Positions 1 to 11,525 of a stretch of 64,000 nucleotides of DNA are shown one piece after another (the stretch's first letter is position 1; every line of letters begins with the position of its first letter). A program made the position numbers and the translations under genes. This DNA is from Azolla caroliniana (Eukaryota; Polypodiophyta). The notes beneath the pieces are model-generated. The model was not told where the DNA came from, did not search any database, and worked only from the letters and a program-made list of their open reading frames with translations. Location of the stretch: assembly GCA_043228905.1 (NCBI GenBank), contig JBHGNT010000006.1:21080001-21144000 (forward strand), in the 5' to 3' direction.

Positions 1-677
1 AGCCGATTCAGTATTGTCAACTGATTGGTAATCATCCTGTATGTGGATGATTTGGTTATCGGAGGAAAGAATCTAACCGACATTAACAAGGTAAAATCGA
101 TTCTATCCGGCAGATTCAGAATGAAAGATATGCATGAGCTCCATTACTTCCTCGGTATCGAAGTAATTTGGACAACATCCAGGATATTGATCTCTCAACG
201 ACACTACATTCTCAAATTACTCTACAAATTTGGGATGACTAAGTGCAAACCTATGTCGATCCCTCTTGATCAAAATCTCAAGGTTGATGCCGATTCGGGA
301 ACAAAAGATTGTGAGCCGATTCAATATTGTCAATTGATTGGTAGCTTAATCTATCTAACCATCACCCAACCCGATCTTAGCTACTCCGCCAGTCTACTTA
401 GCTAATTTATGCAAAAACCTAGAGACACACATCTCGATTGCACTAAGAGGGTACTCTGGTACATCTATGGGACAATGGATTTCAGCATCCTATACAAATC
501 GAACACAATCATTTGGCTCGAAGGGTACATTGATGCAGACTGGGCCGGTTTCAAAGCTGATCTATGATGCACATCTAGATTCGTCTTCTCCCTCGGTCGC
601 GGAGCAATCTCCTAGAGCAGCAAAAAGTAGCTGACAGTCGCACTGTTGAGCACAGAGGCCGAATATAGGGGCACGAC
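1..677 (+). pseudogene. Ty1/copia element A, RT and start of RNase H (left part)
   Basis: Reverse transcriptase palm of a copia element: the YVDD catalytic box lies at about 40-51, followed by the conserved HYFLGIEV, ISQRHY and LIGSLIYLT blocks. The reading frame stops at 403, and further in-frame stops follow in the RNase H segment (DADWAG block near 535-545, STEAEYRG near 650). The 5' part lies outside the window. The element is cut by gypsy B, and its RNase H resumes at 11526. Bases 1-33 repeat the sequence at about 315-346, so the left edge is rearranged. Dead copy of the same broad family as copia C. Confidence 0.9.
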
Positions 678-1019
678 AGTCAAACTCTTGACATGACCAT
701 GTTATAATCAAGTGATATGTGTTAACCAACATATCTAGTATACAATCATGTGTGTAATTGGTCCTTGTAGTTTTTAGCTAGCATCATGTGCATAGTTGCT
801 CCCTTGTATTAGTTACACTTGGCACATGCATGCGTACCTACATGCTCTATTGTATCACATGCGTGCAATAGGTATGCATGCCACTTAGTATAAATAGTTG
901 AGTTCACCTTGAAGGAATTCAAGGTGAACAACACCAATTATGGAGTCTTTTAGTTAATATCACTTATCCATTTGGTTATCTTCTTTCTAGTCTCTTGAGC
1001 TTATGATCTATCCGTGACA
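678..1019 (+). repeat. 5' LTR of gypsy B
   Basis: Matches 11184-11525 closely. From 689 the match is strong (TGACATGAC), while the first 11 bases are degraded and the expected TG reads AG. TATA-like TATAAATAG lies near 890, followed by a short inverted repeat around a GAATTC. Ends in TGACA. No tRNA-iMet primer site follows, which fits a gypsy rather than a copia element. Confidence 0.85.
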
Positions 1020-1068
1020 ATTTGTTCACCTTCCATCCTCATAGTCCTCCCTCTCATTAGTTGTAGCT

Positions 1069-2304
1069 ATGTCCGACCCAACCATTGACTTAAGCCAAAT
1101 AATGATAGCCTTACAACAAATCCAGCTTGAAGATGTAGCTCTTCGGGATTCTTTACGAGAGCTTCAAGTAGGTGCCTCCCTATACTCATAGCCCGTGGAG
1201 CCTAGTCTCCCACCGCAACCTAGCCTAGAGCTTGATCTTCTACAAACATCTAACCTAGATTCTTCTCATTTTATTGAGCCTAAGGTTAGCTTCCTAGAAA
1301 TATTTGATGGAACGAGGTCACGTTTTCGGGGGTTCATCAACCAAATTTGTCTTATCATTCGGCTACAACCTCAACGGTATGCAGACTATCTTCGACAAGT
1401 CGGCCTTGTGGGCACCCTCCTCTCCGGTCTGGCCCAAGCTTGGTTTGCACCAATAGTAGAAACTTCTTCACCTCTATTGGAGGACTTTCCCGCCTTCCTC
1501 ACCGAGTTAGAGGCCACATTTGGAGAGACAGACCGGTAATGTACAACTCTCACCAAGTTTTATGCCCTTGAACAAGGTTCGTGTGCAGCATCTATCTATG
1601 CTTTAGAATTCTGACAACTAGCATGTGACGTCAACTGGGATGATCAAGCCTTAGTTTATCATTTTCGATGGGTCCTCCGGAGCAATGTCAAGAATCTTCT
1701 CTTGAACTTTCCTGAACCGACCTCATTATCCCAAACAATCTCACAAGCAGTCCATTGTGACAATGAACTTTTTGAATTTCTCCATGAAGAGTGCGGGACT
1801 TAGGGGACTCGTTCCCTTCCATGACACGCCCCGGTAGTACATCACCAAGTATCATTCCTGCCGGTTGCGTCATGCTCCCCTACTTTGGCTGATGCTCCAA
1901 TCCCCATGGAAATTGATCAAGCCCGATTTCGTCCATTGACCGATGCCGAATGACAACATCAGTGGACTAATGGCTTGCGCATGTATTGTGGTGCCTCGGG
2001 TCATCTCCTTCGCCATTTTCCTAGGACTAATCGCCCTCAATTCCATCGAGCTAATGGACCCCAACATCCGGAAAACGACATCGTTTGGTTGCAGTAGGAG
2101 CTATGCAGCTGGACGTCTCCCGTCACCCACATTCTCTTGGTTCCATTGCCGGACCATTAGGCAATTTCACATTGGAGGTATGGCTTTCTTTTAATTCCAG
2201 TTCCATTCAGTCTGTTGCTTTACTTGATTCTGGGGTGTTTTCTTGCTTCATCGACGTCGTGTTCGCCCAAGCACATGGGGTACTTGTCGTTTGCCTCTCA
2301 AAAC
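1069..2304 (+). pseudogene. gypsy B gag and N-terminal protease (broken)
   Basis: The likely Gag start is the ATG at 1069; a TAG at 1189-1191 interrupts the frame, which reads on as the Retrotrans_gag domain (FDGTRSRFRGFINQ at about 1300-1345, LSGLAQAW, FLTELEATFG) to a stop at 1539. Later frames give EPTSLSQTISQAV and a degraded zinc knuckle (YCGASGHLLRHF, second Cys absent). The protease begins near 2200 with VALLDSGVFSCFID, so the catalytic DSG is kept. The protease is cut after about VVCLSK by copia C and resumes at 7894 with IPIEAIDGR. At least six stops: not translatable. Confidence 0.85.
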
Positions 2305-2736
2305 TGTTGAGAATCAAGCTCAACTTGTGTGAGCATGTGCTTATGAAGAAAAGGACAATGTGTGAAAAAGTGTGTGAGCACACTTTATTGTAATCCGTGT
2401 AGTTGTCGAGTGTTAGTGTGGTCAAAGAAGATTAGATATTCTTTTGACAAAATCGCAGTCAAGTGGATATCTTGGTTAGATTCCACCAACACATTTAATA
2501 GGGCAGACCCTTGAGAACTTGTATATAAAACCCCCTTTGGCCATTTAGTTTAGTTGATGATCTTTAGTTAATTAATATAGCTCTCTTCAGTGCATAAGCT
2601 GTCATTCCCCTACTGTGTATTTTCTTATTATTTTCTCGTTTTTCTCTCTGATTTCTTCTCTTGCTTATTCACCCACTCTCACACAAACACACTACACTTC
2701 TGAATACTCAACTCTACTAGAGTTAGATTCTTTACA
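2305..2736 (+). repeat. 5' LTR of copia C
   Basis: Starts TGTTGAGAATCAAGCTCAAC and ends TTTACA. TATA box TATATAAAACC near 2521-2531. The same head (TGTTGAG, six variable bases, AAGCTCAAC) is seen in the LTR of copia P at 20898 and in the solo LTR ending at 45531, so all three belong to one LTR superfamily. Confidence 0.95.
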
Positions 2737-2748
2737 TGGTATCAGAGC
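2737..2748 (+). promoter_or_regulatory. primer-binding site of copia C
   Basis: TGGTATCAGAGC directly follows the LTR. This is the standard match to the 3' end of initiator methionine tRNA used for minus-strand priming by copia elements. Confidence 0.95.
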
Positions 2749-2909
2749 GTGAGGATTAGAGATCCTTCATTGAGCTCTACCATTGAAACTATGTGAGCAG
2801 CTAGAGTCGCTGTTTCAAACCAGCTATCATCAGTGTAGTGTTGCATGGCAAGAGGCTCACGTTAACAGGAGCATACGAATCAAGCTAAATCAGAGAGATG
2901 AATGCATAG

Positions 2910-3795
2910 ATGGGTAGCGCACTTCCAATAGAGAAGTTGGACAAGCACAACTACGCATCTTGGGAATATAAGATGTAGCAGTACTTAGTTGGCCAAGGGT
3001 ATTGGAGTTATATCGAGGGAGCTCATGAAACAACCCCCGATATTACAAGTTCCAACTACCCCACATGGCAGCAAGGCGCCGGTAGGGTAATGTATTGTTT
3101 GGCAACATGTGTGCAAGATCACATGTTAAGCTATATTCGAGATGTGAAAGCCCCAACAGAAGCGTGGAAAAACTTGAAGAAGATTTTCGCGGCTTCAACC
3201 ACAACGAGAAAACTTCAACTCCGGCAGGAGTTGAACAATATTCGGTAGGGGGATATGTCCGTGACGGACTATACCCTCCGGATCAAAGACTTATGCGATT
3301 CACTTGGCTCCATCAATGTCGTAGTTGATGATGACGAGATGGTGCATATTTGTCTTGGTGGCCTTGCACAAAAATATGGCTCATTTCGAACTGTCATAAC
3401 AAGGGAGAACCCCCCGAGCTTTTTCGACTTGCAATCTATGGTAAAGGTTGAGGAGAACCATACACAGTCGAAAAGCACAACATCTGATGGGCAAATGCTA
3501 TATACACATGATGATCTCAGTAAAGGTCACGGTCGTGGTCGTGGAAATCGGGGGAGGAATGGCCGAGGAAGAGGTGGACGAGGTCCACAACAGTTTAATT
3601 CCAGGCAGCAAGAAGGTTGAAACAACCAAGGGAATTCCGGTAGAAAGGGGAGCTTCCACTAGCCGGCATCAACCAGGCAAAACCAGCAAACCGAATGTTG
3701 GTATTGTGGAAAGCCTAGCCACATTGAAGCCGAGTGTCGGAAGAAGAAGAATGACTCAGTTGCCTCATCCCGGCATCAAACAAACTATGTTGTGA
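2910..3795 (+). pseudogene. copia C gag (broken)
   Basis: Start chosen at the ATG at 2910, because the upstream ATG at 2898 runs into a stop after three codons. Reads LPIEKLDKHNYASWEYKM (DUF4219/UBN2 type), then TAG at 2976, then EAWKNLKKIF, RKLQLRQELNNIR, TAG at 3246, DYTLRIKDLCDSLGSI and FFDLQSMVKVEENH. An Arg/Gly-rich stretch (about 3520-3600) precedes a CCHC knuckle (CWYCGKPSHIEAEC, near 3695-3737) reached after a frame change. The gag of copia P (19721-20436, minus) is a close relative. Confidence 0.9.
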
Positions 3796-5069
3796 TGGCT
3801 GACATAGAAAACAAAGGGCCAATGTTTGTTATGCGACACTGGGTGAATAGCATGATAACAAGTGTTTCCCAAACTGATGATGTCTGGTTCGTGGACTCAA
3901 GTGCCTCAAATCACATGACAAGTCATCAAGAATGGTTCATGAATTTGAGGGAACCCAAGAGACCCAGCGTGGTGGAGACTGGTGATGACTTCACACACAT
4001 GATTGAGCACATCGGAGATGTGGCCCTTAACAATCACGACAACAAGGGCTACATGAAGGATGTACTGCATGTCCCGACAATCACAAAGAATTTGGTCTCG
4101 GTTGGCCAAATTGTCGAGCAAGGAATTCAAGTATGATTAAGCCAGGAAGGTTGCTTCATCAAGGATAAGGGCCAATTTATCGCTCATGCAAGAAGAGAAG
4201 GTCACATGTTTATTCTTGATGCGACCAAGGTGAACACAACAATGTATGCAAAGGGACTCAAGGTTGAGTCTGATATTGAGTTGTGGCACAAAAGGGTTGG
4301 CCATGTAAACCTTGGTAAACTCCGATCAATGCAAACAAAAGGGGTTGTGCATGAATTGCCACAATTTACTTCGAAACATCTTGATAATCTATGTGAGGCG
4401 TGCCAACTAGGCAAGCAACATAGGCATCCATTCCTAAGTGAAAGAAATGTGAGTAAAGGCTTGTTGGACGTCATCCACTAAGATGTATGGGGCCCAGCTC
4501 AAACAATGACAATCGGTGGGTGTAGGTACTTCGTTACCTTCATTGACGACTATTCGCGGCATACTTGGATATGCCCGATGAAGTCGAAAAGTGAAGTCTT
4601 CTCCCACTTTCTCAAGTTAAAGAATCACGTGGAAAATGAGACGAATCACAAGATTCGATGCTTATGGTCTGATAGTGGCCAAGAATACTTCTCAACCGAG
4701 TTCAAAGCCTGTCTAGAAGAGAAGGGGATTCGCCGGGAATTCTCTTGCCGGTACACACCACAACAAAACAGTGTTGCTGAGCGGAAGAATCATACAATTC
4801 TTGAGATGGCCCGCGCCATATTGTAGGAGAAGAACATGCCCAAGATCTATTGGGCAGAGGCAACAGTTACGGTTGTGTATCTCATCAATAGGTGCACGAC
4901 CGAGGGTGTCCATGACATCACCCCTCACGAGAAGTATTTTGGGACAAAGCCAGACCTTTCGCACTTGAAGGTTTTTGGCAACATTGCATTTGTGCATGTC
5001 CCCAATGAGAAGCGGAGAAAGCTTGACCCAAAATCGGAGAAGATGATCCTCATCGGTTACTCACTTTAG
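3792..5069 (+). pseudogene. copia C protease and integrase (broken)
   Basis: Protease region: VWFVDSSASNHMTS, where the catalytic DSG has become DSS. GAG pre-integrase follows: LWHKRVGHVNLGKL and CEACQLGKQH, giving the H and CC ligands. The integrase core keeps YFVTFIDDYSRHTW, LWSDSGQEYF and PQQNSVAERKN, so the DDE residues remain. In-frame stops at about 4135, 4480, 4825 and 5067 interrupt it. Several stops look like C-to-T or G-to-A changes from CAG or TGG codons. Confidence 0.9.
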
Positions 5070-7187
5070 CAAAAGGGTTATGAGTGTTTTAACCCCATCA
5101 CTCGACAGTCACGAGTAAGCCGAGATGTGGTATTTGATGAGGTGACATCATGGTATGGCCCAACATCAATGACCCCCGCCATGCTCGAAACAAGCAGATC
5201 TGGAGCAGATTCTCAGAGTGAAGAAGAAGAGATGCTAACAACCATTATGGGTGGAGAACCAGCAGAAAGTTTGCCCACACTCCAGCTGACTGGACCTGAG
5301 GTGTCGTCCAGTAATCAGAGTCTTGCACAACATGAAGAAACCTCTGATGTGTTGTCACCTTGGTGTTACACCCATAGAAAGAAGAAAAAGGTCAAGATGC
5401 TTGAGCAAGAGGCCAAAGACATGACATATGGTGAAGACTCAGGTCATTCACCTTGATCGGTCCACAACAAGTATGAAATGAAGAAGGCCCCGGAGGTGAC
5501 CAAAGGAAAACTCCGTCAATCGAACTGACAAAAGAACCTAATAGTTAGGTTTGGGTACAATCAGTACATGGCTCACCACTATGCATTCATGATGAAGGTC
5601 GTAGTAGACCAAGAACCCGAGACTTACAAAGAAGCTGCTCAAGATCCCCGGTGGATCGAGGCAATGAGGGAGGAGATTCGCGCGTTGTTTGACAACGATA
5701 CTTGGGATTTAGTCCCATCCTCTGAAATCAAGAAAAAGCCAATTGGTTGCCACTGGCTATTCAAGATAAAGTATAATACAGAGGGCACGGTCAATCAGTT
5801 CAAGGCTCGGCTAGTCGCCAAAGGGTATGCTCAAATCCATGGCATAGACTATGAGGAAACATGTGCCCCGATGGCAAAAATGAACACCGTGAGGACGGTA
5901 ATTGCACTCGCAGCAGTGAAAGGATGACACTTGCATCAAATGGATGTGAAGAACGCATTCCTCCAAGGTGAGCTCGAGGAGGAAGTTTACATGATGCAAC
6001 CACTTGGCTTCGAATAAAAAAAACATCCACATGCAGTTTGCCGATTGAAGAAGCAGCTCTATGGACTGAAGCAAGCCCCAAGAGCATGTCATTCAAAGAT
6101 CACATCATATCTTCACGACATTGGCTTCCGAATGTCAAAATCTGATAACTTGTTGTATGTTCAAAACAATCCCAAAAACCCCATCTTCTTAATCTTGTAT
6201 GTCGATGACCTTGTCATCGGTGGAGAAAGCCTCACCGAGATACAAAAGATTAAAAAGCTGCTTTTACAAAAGTTCGAGATGAAGGATCTGAATGACTTAC
6301 ATTATTTTCTCGGCATCAAGGTCATTCAAACTCTAGAAGGGTTCCTAATCTCACAACGACACTATGTGTTGAACTTGCCCTACAAATTCGTAATGATCGA
6401 GTGTAAGTCCATCTCAACACCCCTTGATTGAAATATGAAGCTAACTGCAAATTCTGGAAAATTCTGCGAGCGAACACAGTATCGCCAAATAATTGGGAGT
6501 CTTATCTACCTACCTATCACCCGACTAGACCTCAGCTATCCGGTCGGGGTTCTTAGCCAGTTCATGGAAACACCCCGCGACACTCACATGGATTGTGCTA
6601 AGTGAGTGCTACGTTATATTAGTGGAACACTTAATTATGGTATCTTCTATAAGCGTGGAGCACCACTTCGACTCGAAGGCTTCACGGATGTTGATTGGAC
6701 AGGCAATGCATTTGATAGGCGATCGACTTCAGGATTTATGTTTTCACTCGGTAGTGGAGCAGTCTCTTGGAACAACAAGAAACAAGCAACAGTCGCTCTA
6801 TCGAGCACTGAGGTGGAGTATAGGGCCGCAACTGTAGCTGCTTGTGAAGTTGTATGGCTTAAAAGACTACTGAAAGACTTCAACGAATTGGTGAACAAGC
6901 CAATACTAATCCACTACGATAATCTCAGCAACATCCAGCTTGCAAAGAATCCAGTGTTTCACACGCGGACTAAGCACATCGAGGTGCACTATCATTACAT
7001 TCGTGAGTGCATATTGGCCTGGTGACATTGACCTCCAATACGTTGGCACCAACATGCAAGTGGCTGATATTTTCACTAAGGCGCTAGGTCTCGACAAGCT
7101 ACGGGAATTCTCAGTGGATCTAGGCCTTAGAACACTCGATATGTTGAGCTTGGGGGAGAGTAAAAGTACAAAGACGAAGGAAAACAT
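5070..7187 (+). pseudogene. copia C RT and RNase H (broken)
   Basis: A Ser/Glu-rich linker (5127-5456) precedes the RT: EAMREEIRALFDNDTWDLVP, CHWLFKIKYN, RLVAKGYAQIHGIDY, QMDVKNAFLQGELEEEVYM, KKQLYGLKQAPRA, LYVDDLVIGG (catalytic YVDD intact, about 6198-6209) and DLHYFLGIKVI. RNase H: EGFTDVDWTG, DRRSTSGFMFSLG, ALSSTEVEYRAA, HYDNLSNIQLAKNPVFHTRTKHIEVHYH. Stops at about 5925 (TGG to TGA), 6015, 6429 and 6604, and a frame change near 7020, make it inactive. Confidence 0.9.
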
Positions 7188-7450
7188 GGAGAATCATCAC
7201 GATACAAGAGGAAGAGTGAGATCGGCATCGGCAAAGTTCTAATTCGACTTGACCTAGCAAGTTAGAGGAAGACTTTCCAAAGCTCCAAATTTTTGAAGCT
7301 CGAAAGTTTGGATTGGCAAGATCAACATTGCTAGATCAAGATCAAGTACATAGGAACAATGGGAAAACCACGGTCTAGTAGTCCGACCAACTGTAATTGG
7401 GTCTTCAACTACACCAAGACAACCAAGCTTAAGAGGACACACAATTGACC

Positions 7451-7893
7451 TTGAGGGGGCGTGTTGAGAATCAAGCTCAACTTGTGTGAACATGTCCTTA
7501 TGAAGAAAAGGACGATGTGTGAAAAAGTGTGTGAGCACACTTTATTGTAATCCGTGTAGTTGTCAAGTGTTAGTGTGGTCAAAGAATATTAGATATTCTT
7601 ATGACAAAATCGTACTCAAGTGGATATCTTGGTTAGATTCCACCAACACATTTAATAGGGCAGACCCTTGAGGACTTGTATATAAAACCCCCTTTGGCCA
7701 TTTAGTTTAGTTGATGATCTTTAGTTAATTAATATTGCTCTCTTCAGTGCATAAGTTGTCATTCCCCTACTATGTATTTTCTTATTATTTTCCGGTTATT
7801 CTCTCTGATTTCTTCTCTTTCTTATTCACCCACTCTCACACAAACAAACTACGCTTCTGAATACTCAACTCTACTAGAGTTAGATTCTTTACA
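7451..7893 (+). repeat. polypurine tract and 3' LTR of copia C
   Basis: The polypurine tract TTGAGGGGGCG (7451-7461) abuts the 432-bp 3' LTR (7462-7893), which starts TGTTGAGAATC and ends TTTACA. AAAAC at 7894-7898 is the right target duplication. Confidence 0.95.
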
Positions 7894-9318
7894 AAAACCC
7901 ATTCCCATTGAAGCCATCGATGGGCGCGTCCTCTCATTAGGAGCAATTACTCAAACTATGATCCCATTAGGGCTTCGTGTGGGCTCACACCAGGAGAAGG
8001 TCTCCTTTTACCTCATCGCATCTCCTCGACATCCGATCGTCTTAGGACTAACGTGGTTGGAGGTGCACAATCCAATAGTGAATTGGTGCAATCACTCGAT
8101 CACATTTAGCGAGCCAGAATGCTCACACAAAACTATGAAGGTCAATTCAGGTTCACATCCTTCGGAGAAGATCACGTCCAACTCGAACACCCCATTCTCG
8201 GCCCAGGATGGGGTCGTTTGTGGCGCCGATTCTAACACACTCCACGTTATTCGTGACAAATACAAAGACTTCTCCAATGTATTTGAGAAATGTAATGCAG
8301 ATCGTTTGCTCGAACATTGGCTCTACGACTGTCCGGTTGTTCTTCAAGAAGGTGTGTGTCCTTCCTTTGGTCCTCTATATGCGTTGTCTGCACGAGAGCT
8401 AACAACCCTTCATGTGTATCTCGATGAGAACCTCGAGAAAGGATTTATTCAACCTTCTAAGTTGTCGACCAGGGCCCCCATATTATTCATGAAGAAGAAG
8501 GATGACTCTCTATGCTTATGCGTCAACTACCAGGGTCTCAACAAACTCAGTGTGTGCAATTGCTATCCGCCACCTCTGATCCCCAAACTCCTTGATCCGC
8601 TCCGCATTGCGCGTGTCTTCTCCAAAGTTGATCTGCGTGGTGCATACAATCTAGAACACATCAAGCCGGGGGATGAATGGAAAACCGCATTCCAAACAAG
8701 GTATAGGCATTTCGAATACAAGGTAATGCCTTTTGGTCTTACTAACGCCCCAACATTTTTTCAACATATGATGACTGATATATTCTGGGAATATCTCGAT
8801 CATTTTGTCGTCATTTACCTTGATGATATTCTCATTTTTTCACCAAAAATGGAGGAGCACACTCGCCAAGTTCGATTAGTTCTTGCTAAACTTCGCTAGC
8901 ATGGCCTTTATGCCAAAACCGAGAAATGCGAGTTTGACCATACCTCGATCGAATTCCTAGGCTACATCATCTCTCCCACTAGCATCACCATGGATATGAA
9001 GCTCTCTGTCATTCGGGAGTGGGTGACTCCAAGTCGACTTAAAGATGTCCAATCCTTCCTCAGCTTCGCGAATTTTTACCGTCACTTCATCAAGGGGTTT
9101 TCAACCCTAGCACAACCTTTTATCGCCCTCACCCGCCAAGGTACTCCTTTTTTATGGACCTCGACGGCACAAAAGGCATTCGACTCACTCAAACACGCAT
9201 TCATCACTGCCCCAGTGTTGCTACATGCCAACCCCACAAAATCCTTCCAAGTGGAAACTGATGCATTTGACTTCGTCATTGGCGCCATCTTATCCCAAGC
9301 AGACGACACCAACCCCTA
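7894..9318 (+). pseudogene. gypsy B protease (rest), RT and start of RNase H
   Basis: The protease resumes as IPIEAIDGR and HPIVLGLTWLEVHNP. RT follows: [80 protein letters not shown] and VIYLDDILIFS, so the YLDD catalytic site (about 8816-8827) is intact. TAG at 8897-8899 interrupts just before HGLYAKTEKCEF. The RT connection and RNase H start continue from 8990 (FLSFANFYRHFIKGF, KAFDSLKHAFITAPVL) to a stop at 9319. Confidence 0.92.
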
Positions 9319-10776
9319 ATGCACCCAACGGCTTACTACTCCCGGAAATTTACGGCATCCGAAATAAATTATCCCATATACGACAAGGAGCTTGTTGCTA
9401 TTATTGCTGCTTTTGAAGAATGGCGACCCTACTTGGCTGGCGCACAACATCGTGTCCAAGTAGTAATTGATCATAAAACTTTAGTTTATTTTTCCACCAC
9501 TCGTCCTTTGAATCGAAGGCAGGCCCGTTGGTCAACATTTCTTGCTGACTACGATTTTGAGATCATATTTCGATCTGGTGGCCAATATGGGGAGGTTGAT
9601 GTTCTTTCTCGTCGAGCCGACCTTGCACTCCACCCTAGGGATGCCGCTTATGCTCAACAATCTAGATGTTTGTTGATACCCAACCAATTGCATCTTTTTG
9701 CCGCTTGTATGTTGCAGGATAATTCATTACTCCAACAGATCACCGATGCCAACGAGATTCGAGATAGTCTGCAAAACTCCTCCAAGGAGACCAAAAGGAA
9801 GGACCTTGACCACTTCACCACCATACAAGATGGTTTGCTATTCCGAGATCATCTCTTATACTTCCTAGAGGGCCTGTGTCGCACCCGAGTGTTGCGGGAA
9901 TGTCACGATGACCCACTTGCGGGTCATTTCGGGGTCGCAAAAACCCTTGAGCTAATCTCTCGAGGGTACTAGTGGCCACAACCATGGAAGTTGGTCAAAG
10001 AATACATCAAGAGTTGTGACGTTTGCGCTCGCTCCAAAGCCGCTCATCATCGGCCATACGGCTTACTCCAGTCGCTTCCATGCCCCAATGGGCCTCTATC
10101 TCTATGGACCTGATAACTTATCTACCCTTGGTCAATAGCTATGACTTGGTGTTGGTCTTTGTCGATCGGTTTTACAAAGATGGCTCACCCCACTCCATGC
10201 TCCAAAACCATTCCCGGCGAAGGAGTGGCGCATCTACTCCTCAACAATGTGGTCTGCTTGCATGGATTCCCCGACGATGTCATCTCTGAACACAGACCCC
10301 AATTTGTCTCTCACTTCTGGTAGCACCAGCTACAAACTTTAGGCATCTCTATCAAGTTTTCCTCCGCCTATCACCCTCAAACTGACGGGAAGACGAAACG
10401 TGTCAACCAAATCCTTGAGCAGTATCTTCGGTGCTCCGTTAGTTACCAGCAAGATGATTGGGTCAACTTAATTTCACTTGTGGAATTCTCCTACAATAAT
10501 TCTCTCCATGCATCGACTGGCGTCACTCCCTTCTTTTCAAACTATGGTTTACATCCTTGCTTCAACGTTTCCCTCCCTACCACTTCTGTGAACCCTTCAG
10601 CGGAAGGTTGCGCTCGCGTTTTAGAAGAGCTACATCATGATTTATCCTTGGAGCTTAGTCTTGCTGGTGAACGATACAAGAAGTAGGTTGATCGCCATTG
10701 ATCTACCACTCCACACTTTTTCATCGGAGACATGGTCTGGTTATTACGATGACACATCTCTACCACTCGTCCATGT
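9319..10776 (+). pseudogene. gypsy B RNase H and integrase (catalytic residues lost)
   Basis: RNase H: HPTAYYSRKF, YPIYDKELVAIIAAFEEWRPYL, DHKTLVYF, ARWSTFLADYDFEI. Integrase zinc finger: RVLRECHDDPLAGHFGVAKTLEL, then CDVCARSK. The core reads WASISMDLITYLP, then VISEHRPQFVSHF where SDRG-type is expected (catalytic Asp now Glu), and KTKRVNQILEQYL where TER is expected (catalytic Glu now Lys). Stops at about 9970 and 10321 and frame changes near 10080 add to the decay. Two of three DDE residues are gone, independent of the stops. Confidence 0.9.
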
Positions 10777-11130
10777 GTGAAACTTGATTACAAGAAGTTG
10801 GGACCATTCCGTATCATCGAGTGCATCAATCCCATCGCCTTCCAGCTCACCCTTTCGTCCCACTTCCAGATTCGCATTGTTTTTCATGTCTCCCTCCTTG
10901 AACCCCATTATGCTTCACAACTCCCAGGTCGCCAGGCCCCACCACCACCACCTGTGCAATTCACGACAAGGGAGGAATATGAGGTCGACCAAATCCTTGA
11001 CTCACGTTGGTACCGTCGACACTTGCAATACCTCTTCTTGTGGAAGGGTTACCCCATGCTTGACACCACGTGGGAACCATCGAAAAATTTACAAAATGCC
11101 CCGGAGGTGGTCCAAGATTTTCATCATTGA
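10777..11130 (+). pseudogene. gypsy B integrase C-terminus and chromodomain
   Basis: KLGPFRIIECINPIAFQLTL is the integrase C-terminal segment. A chromodomain follows: EEYEVDQILDSRWYRRHLQYLFLWKGYPMLDTTWEPSKNL with the aromatic cage positions Y, W and W, then the C-terminal helix EVVQDFHH. In chromoviruses this module steers insertion to particular chromatin. Element K at 60418-62446 keeps an almost identical module. Confidence 0.92.
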
Positions 11131-11183
11131 TATCCCCACAAAGCGGCAGCCGATTTCGGAAGGCGACGTAGAAGTGGGGATAA

Positions 11184-11525
11184 TGCCAAGATTATGACAT
11201 GACAATGTTGTAATCAAGTGATATGTGTTAACCAATATATCTAGTATACAATCATGTGTGTAATTGCTCCTTGTAGTTTTTAGCTAGCATCATATGCATA
11301 GTTGCTCCCTTGTATTAGTTACACTTGGCACATGCATGCATACCTACATGCTCTATTATATCACATGCATGCAACAGGTATGCATGCCTCTTAGTATAAA
11401 TAGTTGAGTTCACCTTGAAGGAATTCAAGGTGAACAACACCAGTTATGGAGTCTTTCAGTTAATACCACTTATCCATTTGGTTATCTTCTTTCTAGTCTC
11501 TTGAGCTTATGATCTATCTATGACA
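11184..11525 (+). repeat. 3' LTR of gypsy B
   Basis: Purine-rich GAAGTGGGGATAA lies just before TGCCAAGATTATGACATG, the inferred LTR start, by analogy with the GGGGAGATAA/TGTCACATT junction of element K. Ends TGACA at 11525, where copia A coding resumes. Confidence 0.85.

Larger units (their letters stand above)
2305..7893 (+). mobile_element. Ty1/copia element C (full length, inactive)
   Basis: Complete element with two 432-bp LTRs, a tRNA-iMet primer-binding site, gag, protease, integrase, RT, RNase H and a polypurine tract. It is flanked by a perfect 5-bp target duplication AAAAC (2300-2304 and 7894-7898) inside the protease of gypsy B. The LTRs differ at roughly 19 positions by eye (about 95-96 % identity), so insertion was not very recent. 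Coding is broken by about ten in-frame stops and some frameshifts. Confidence 0.95.
678..11525 (+). mobile_element. Ty3/gypsy chromovirus B (complete but inactive, split by copia C)
   Basis: LTR retrotransposon with two similar about 340-bp LTRs (678-1019 and 11184-11525), gag, protease, RT, RNase H, integrase and a C-terminal chromodomain, in the usual gypsy order. Copia C (2305-7893) sits in the protease coding region. B itself lies in the RNase H of copia A, which reads on both sides with roughly 15 codons lost or altered at the junction. I found no matching target duplication (flanks ACGAC and ATTTG), so the left LTR edge may be degraded. Many stop codons make it non-functional. Confidence 0.9.
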
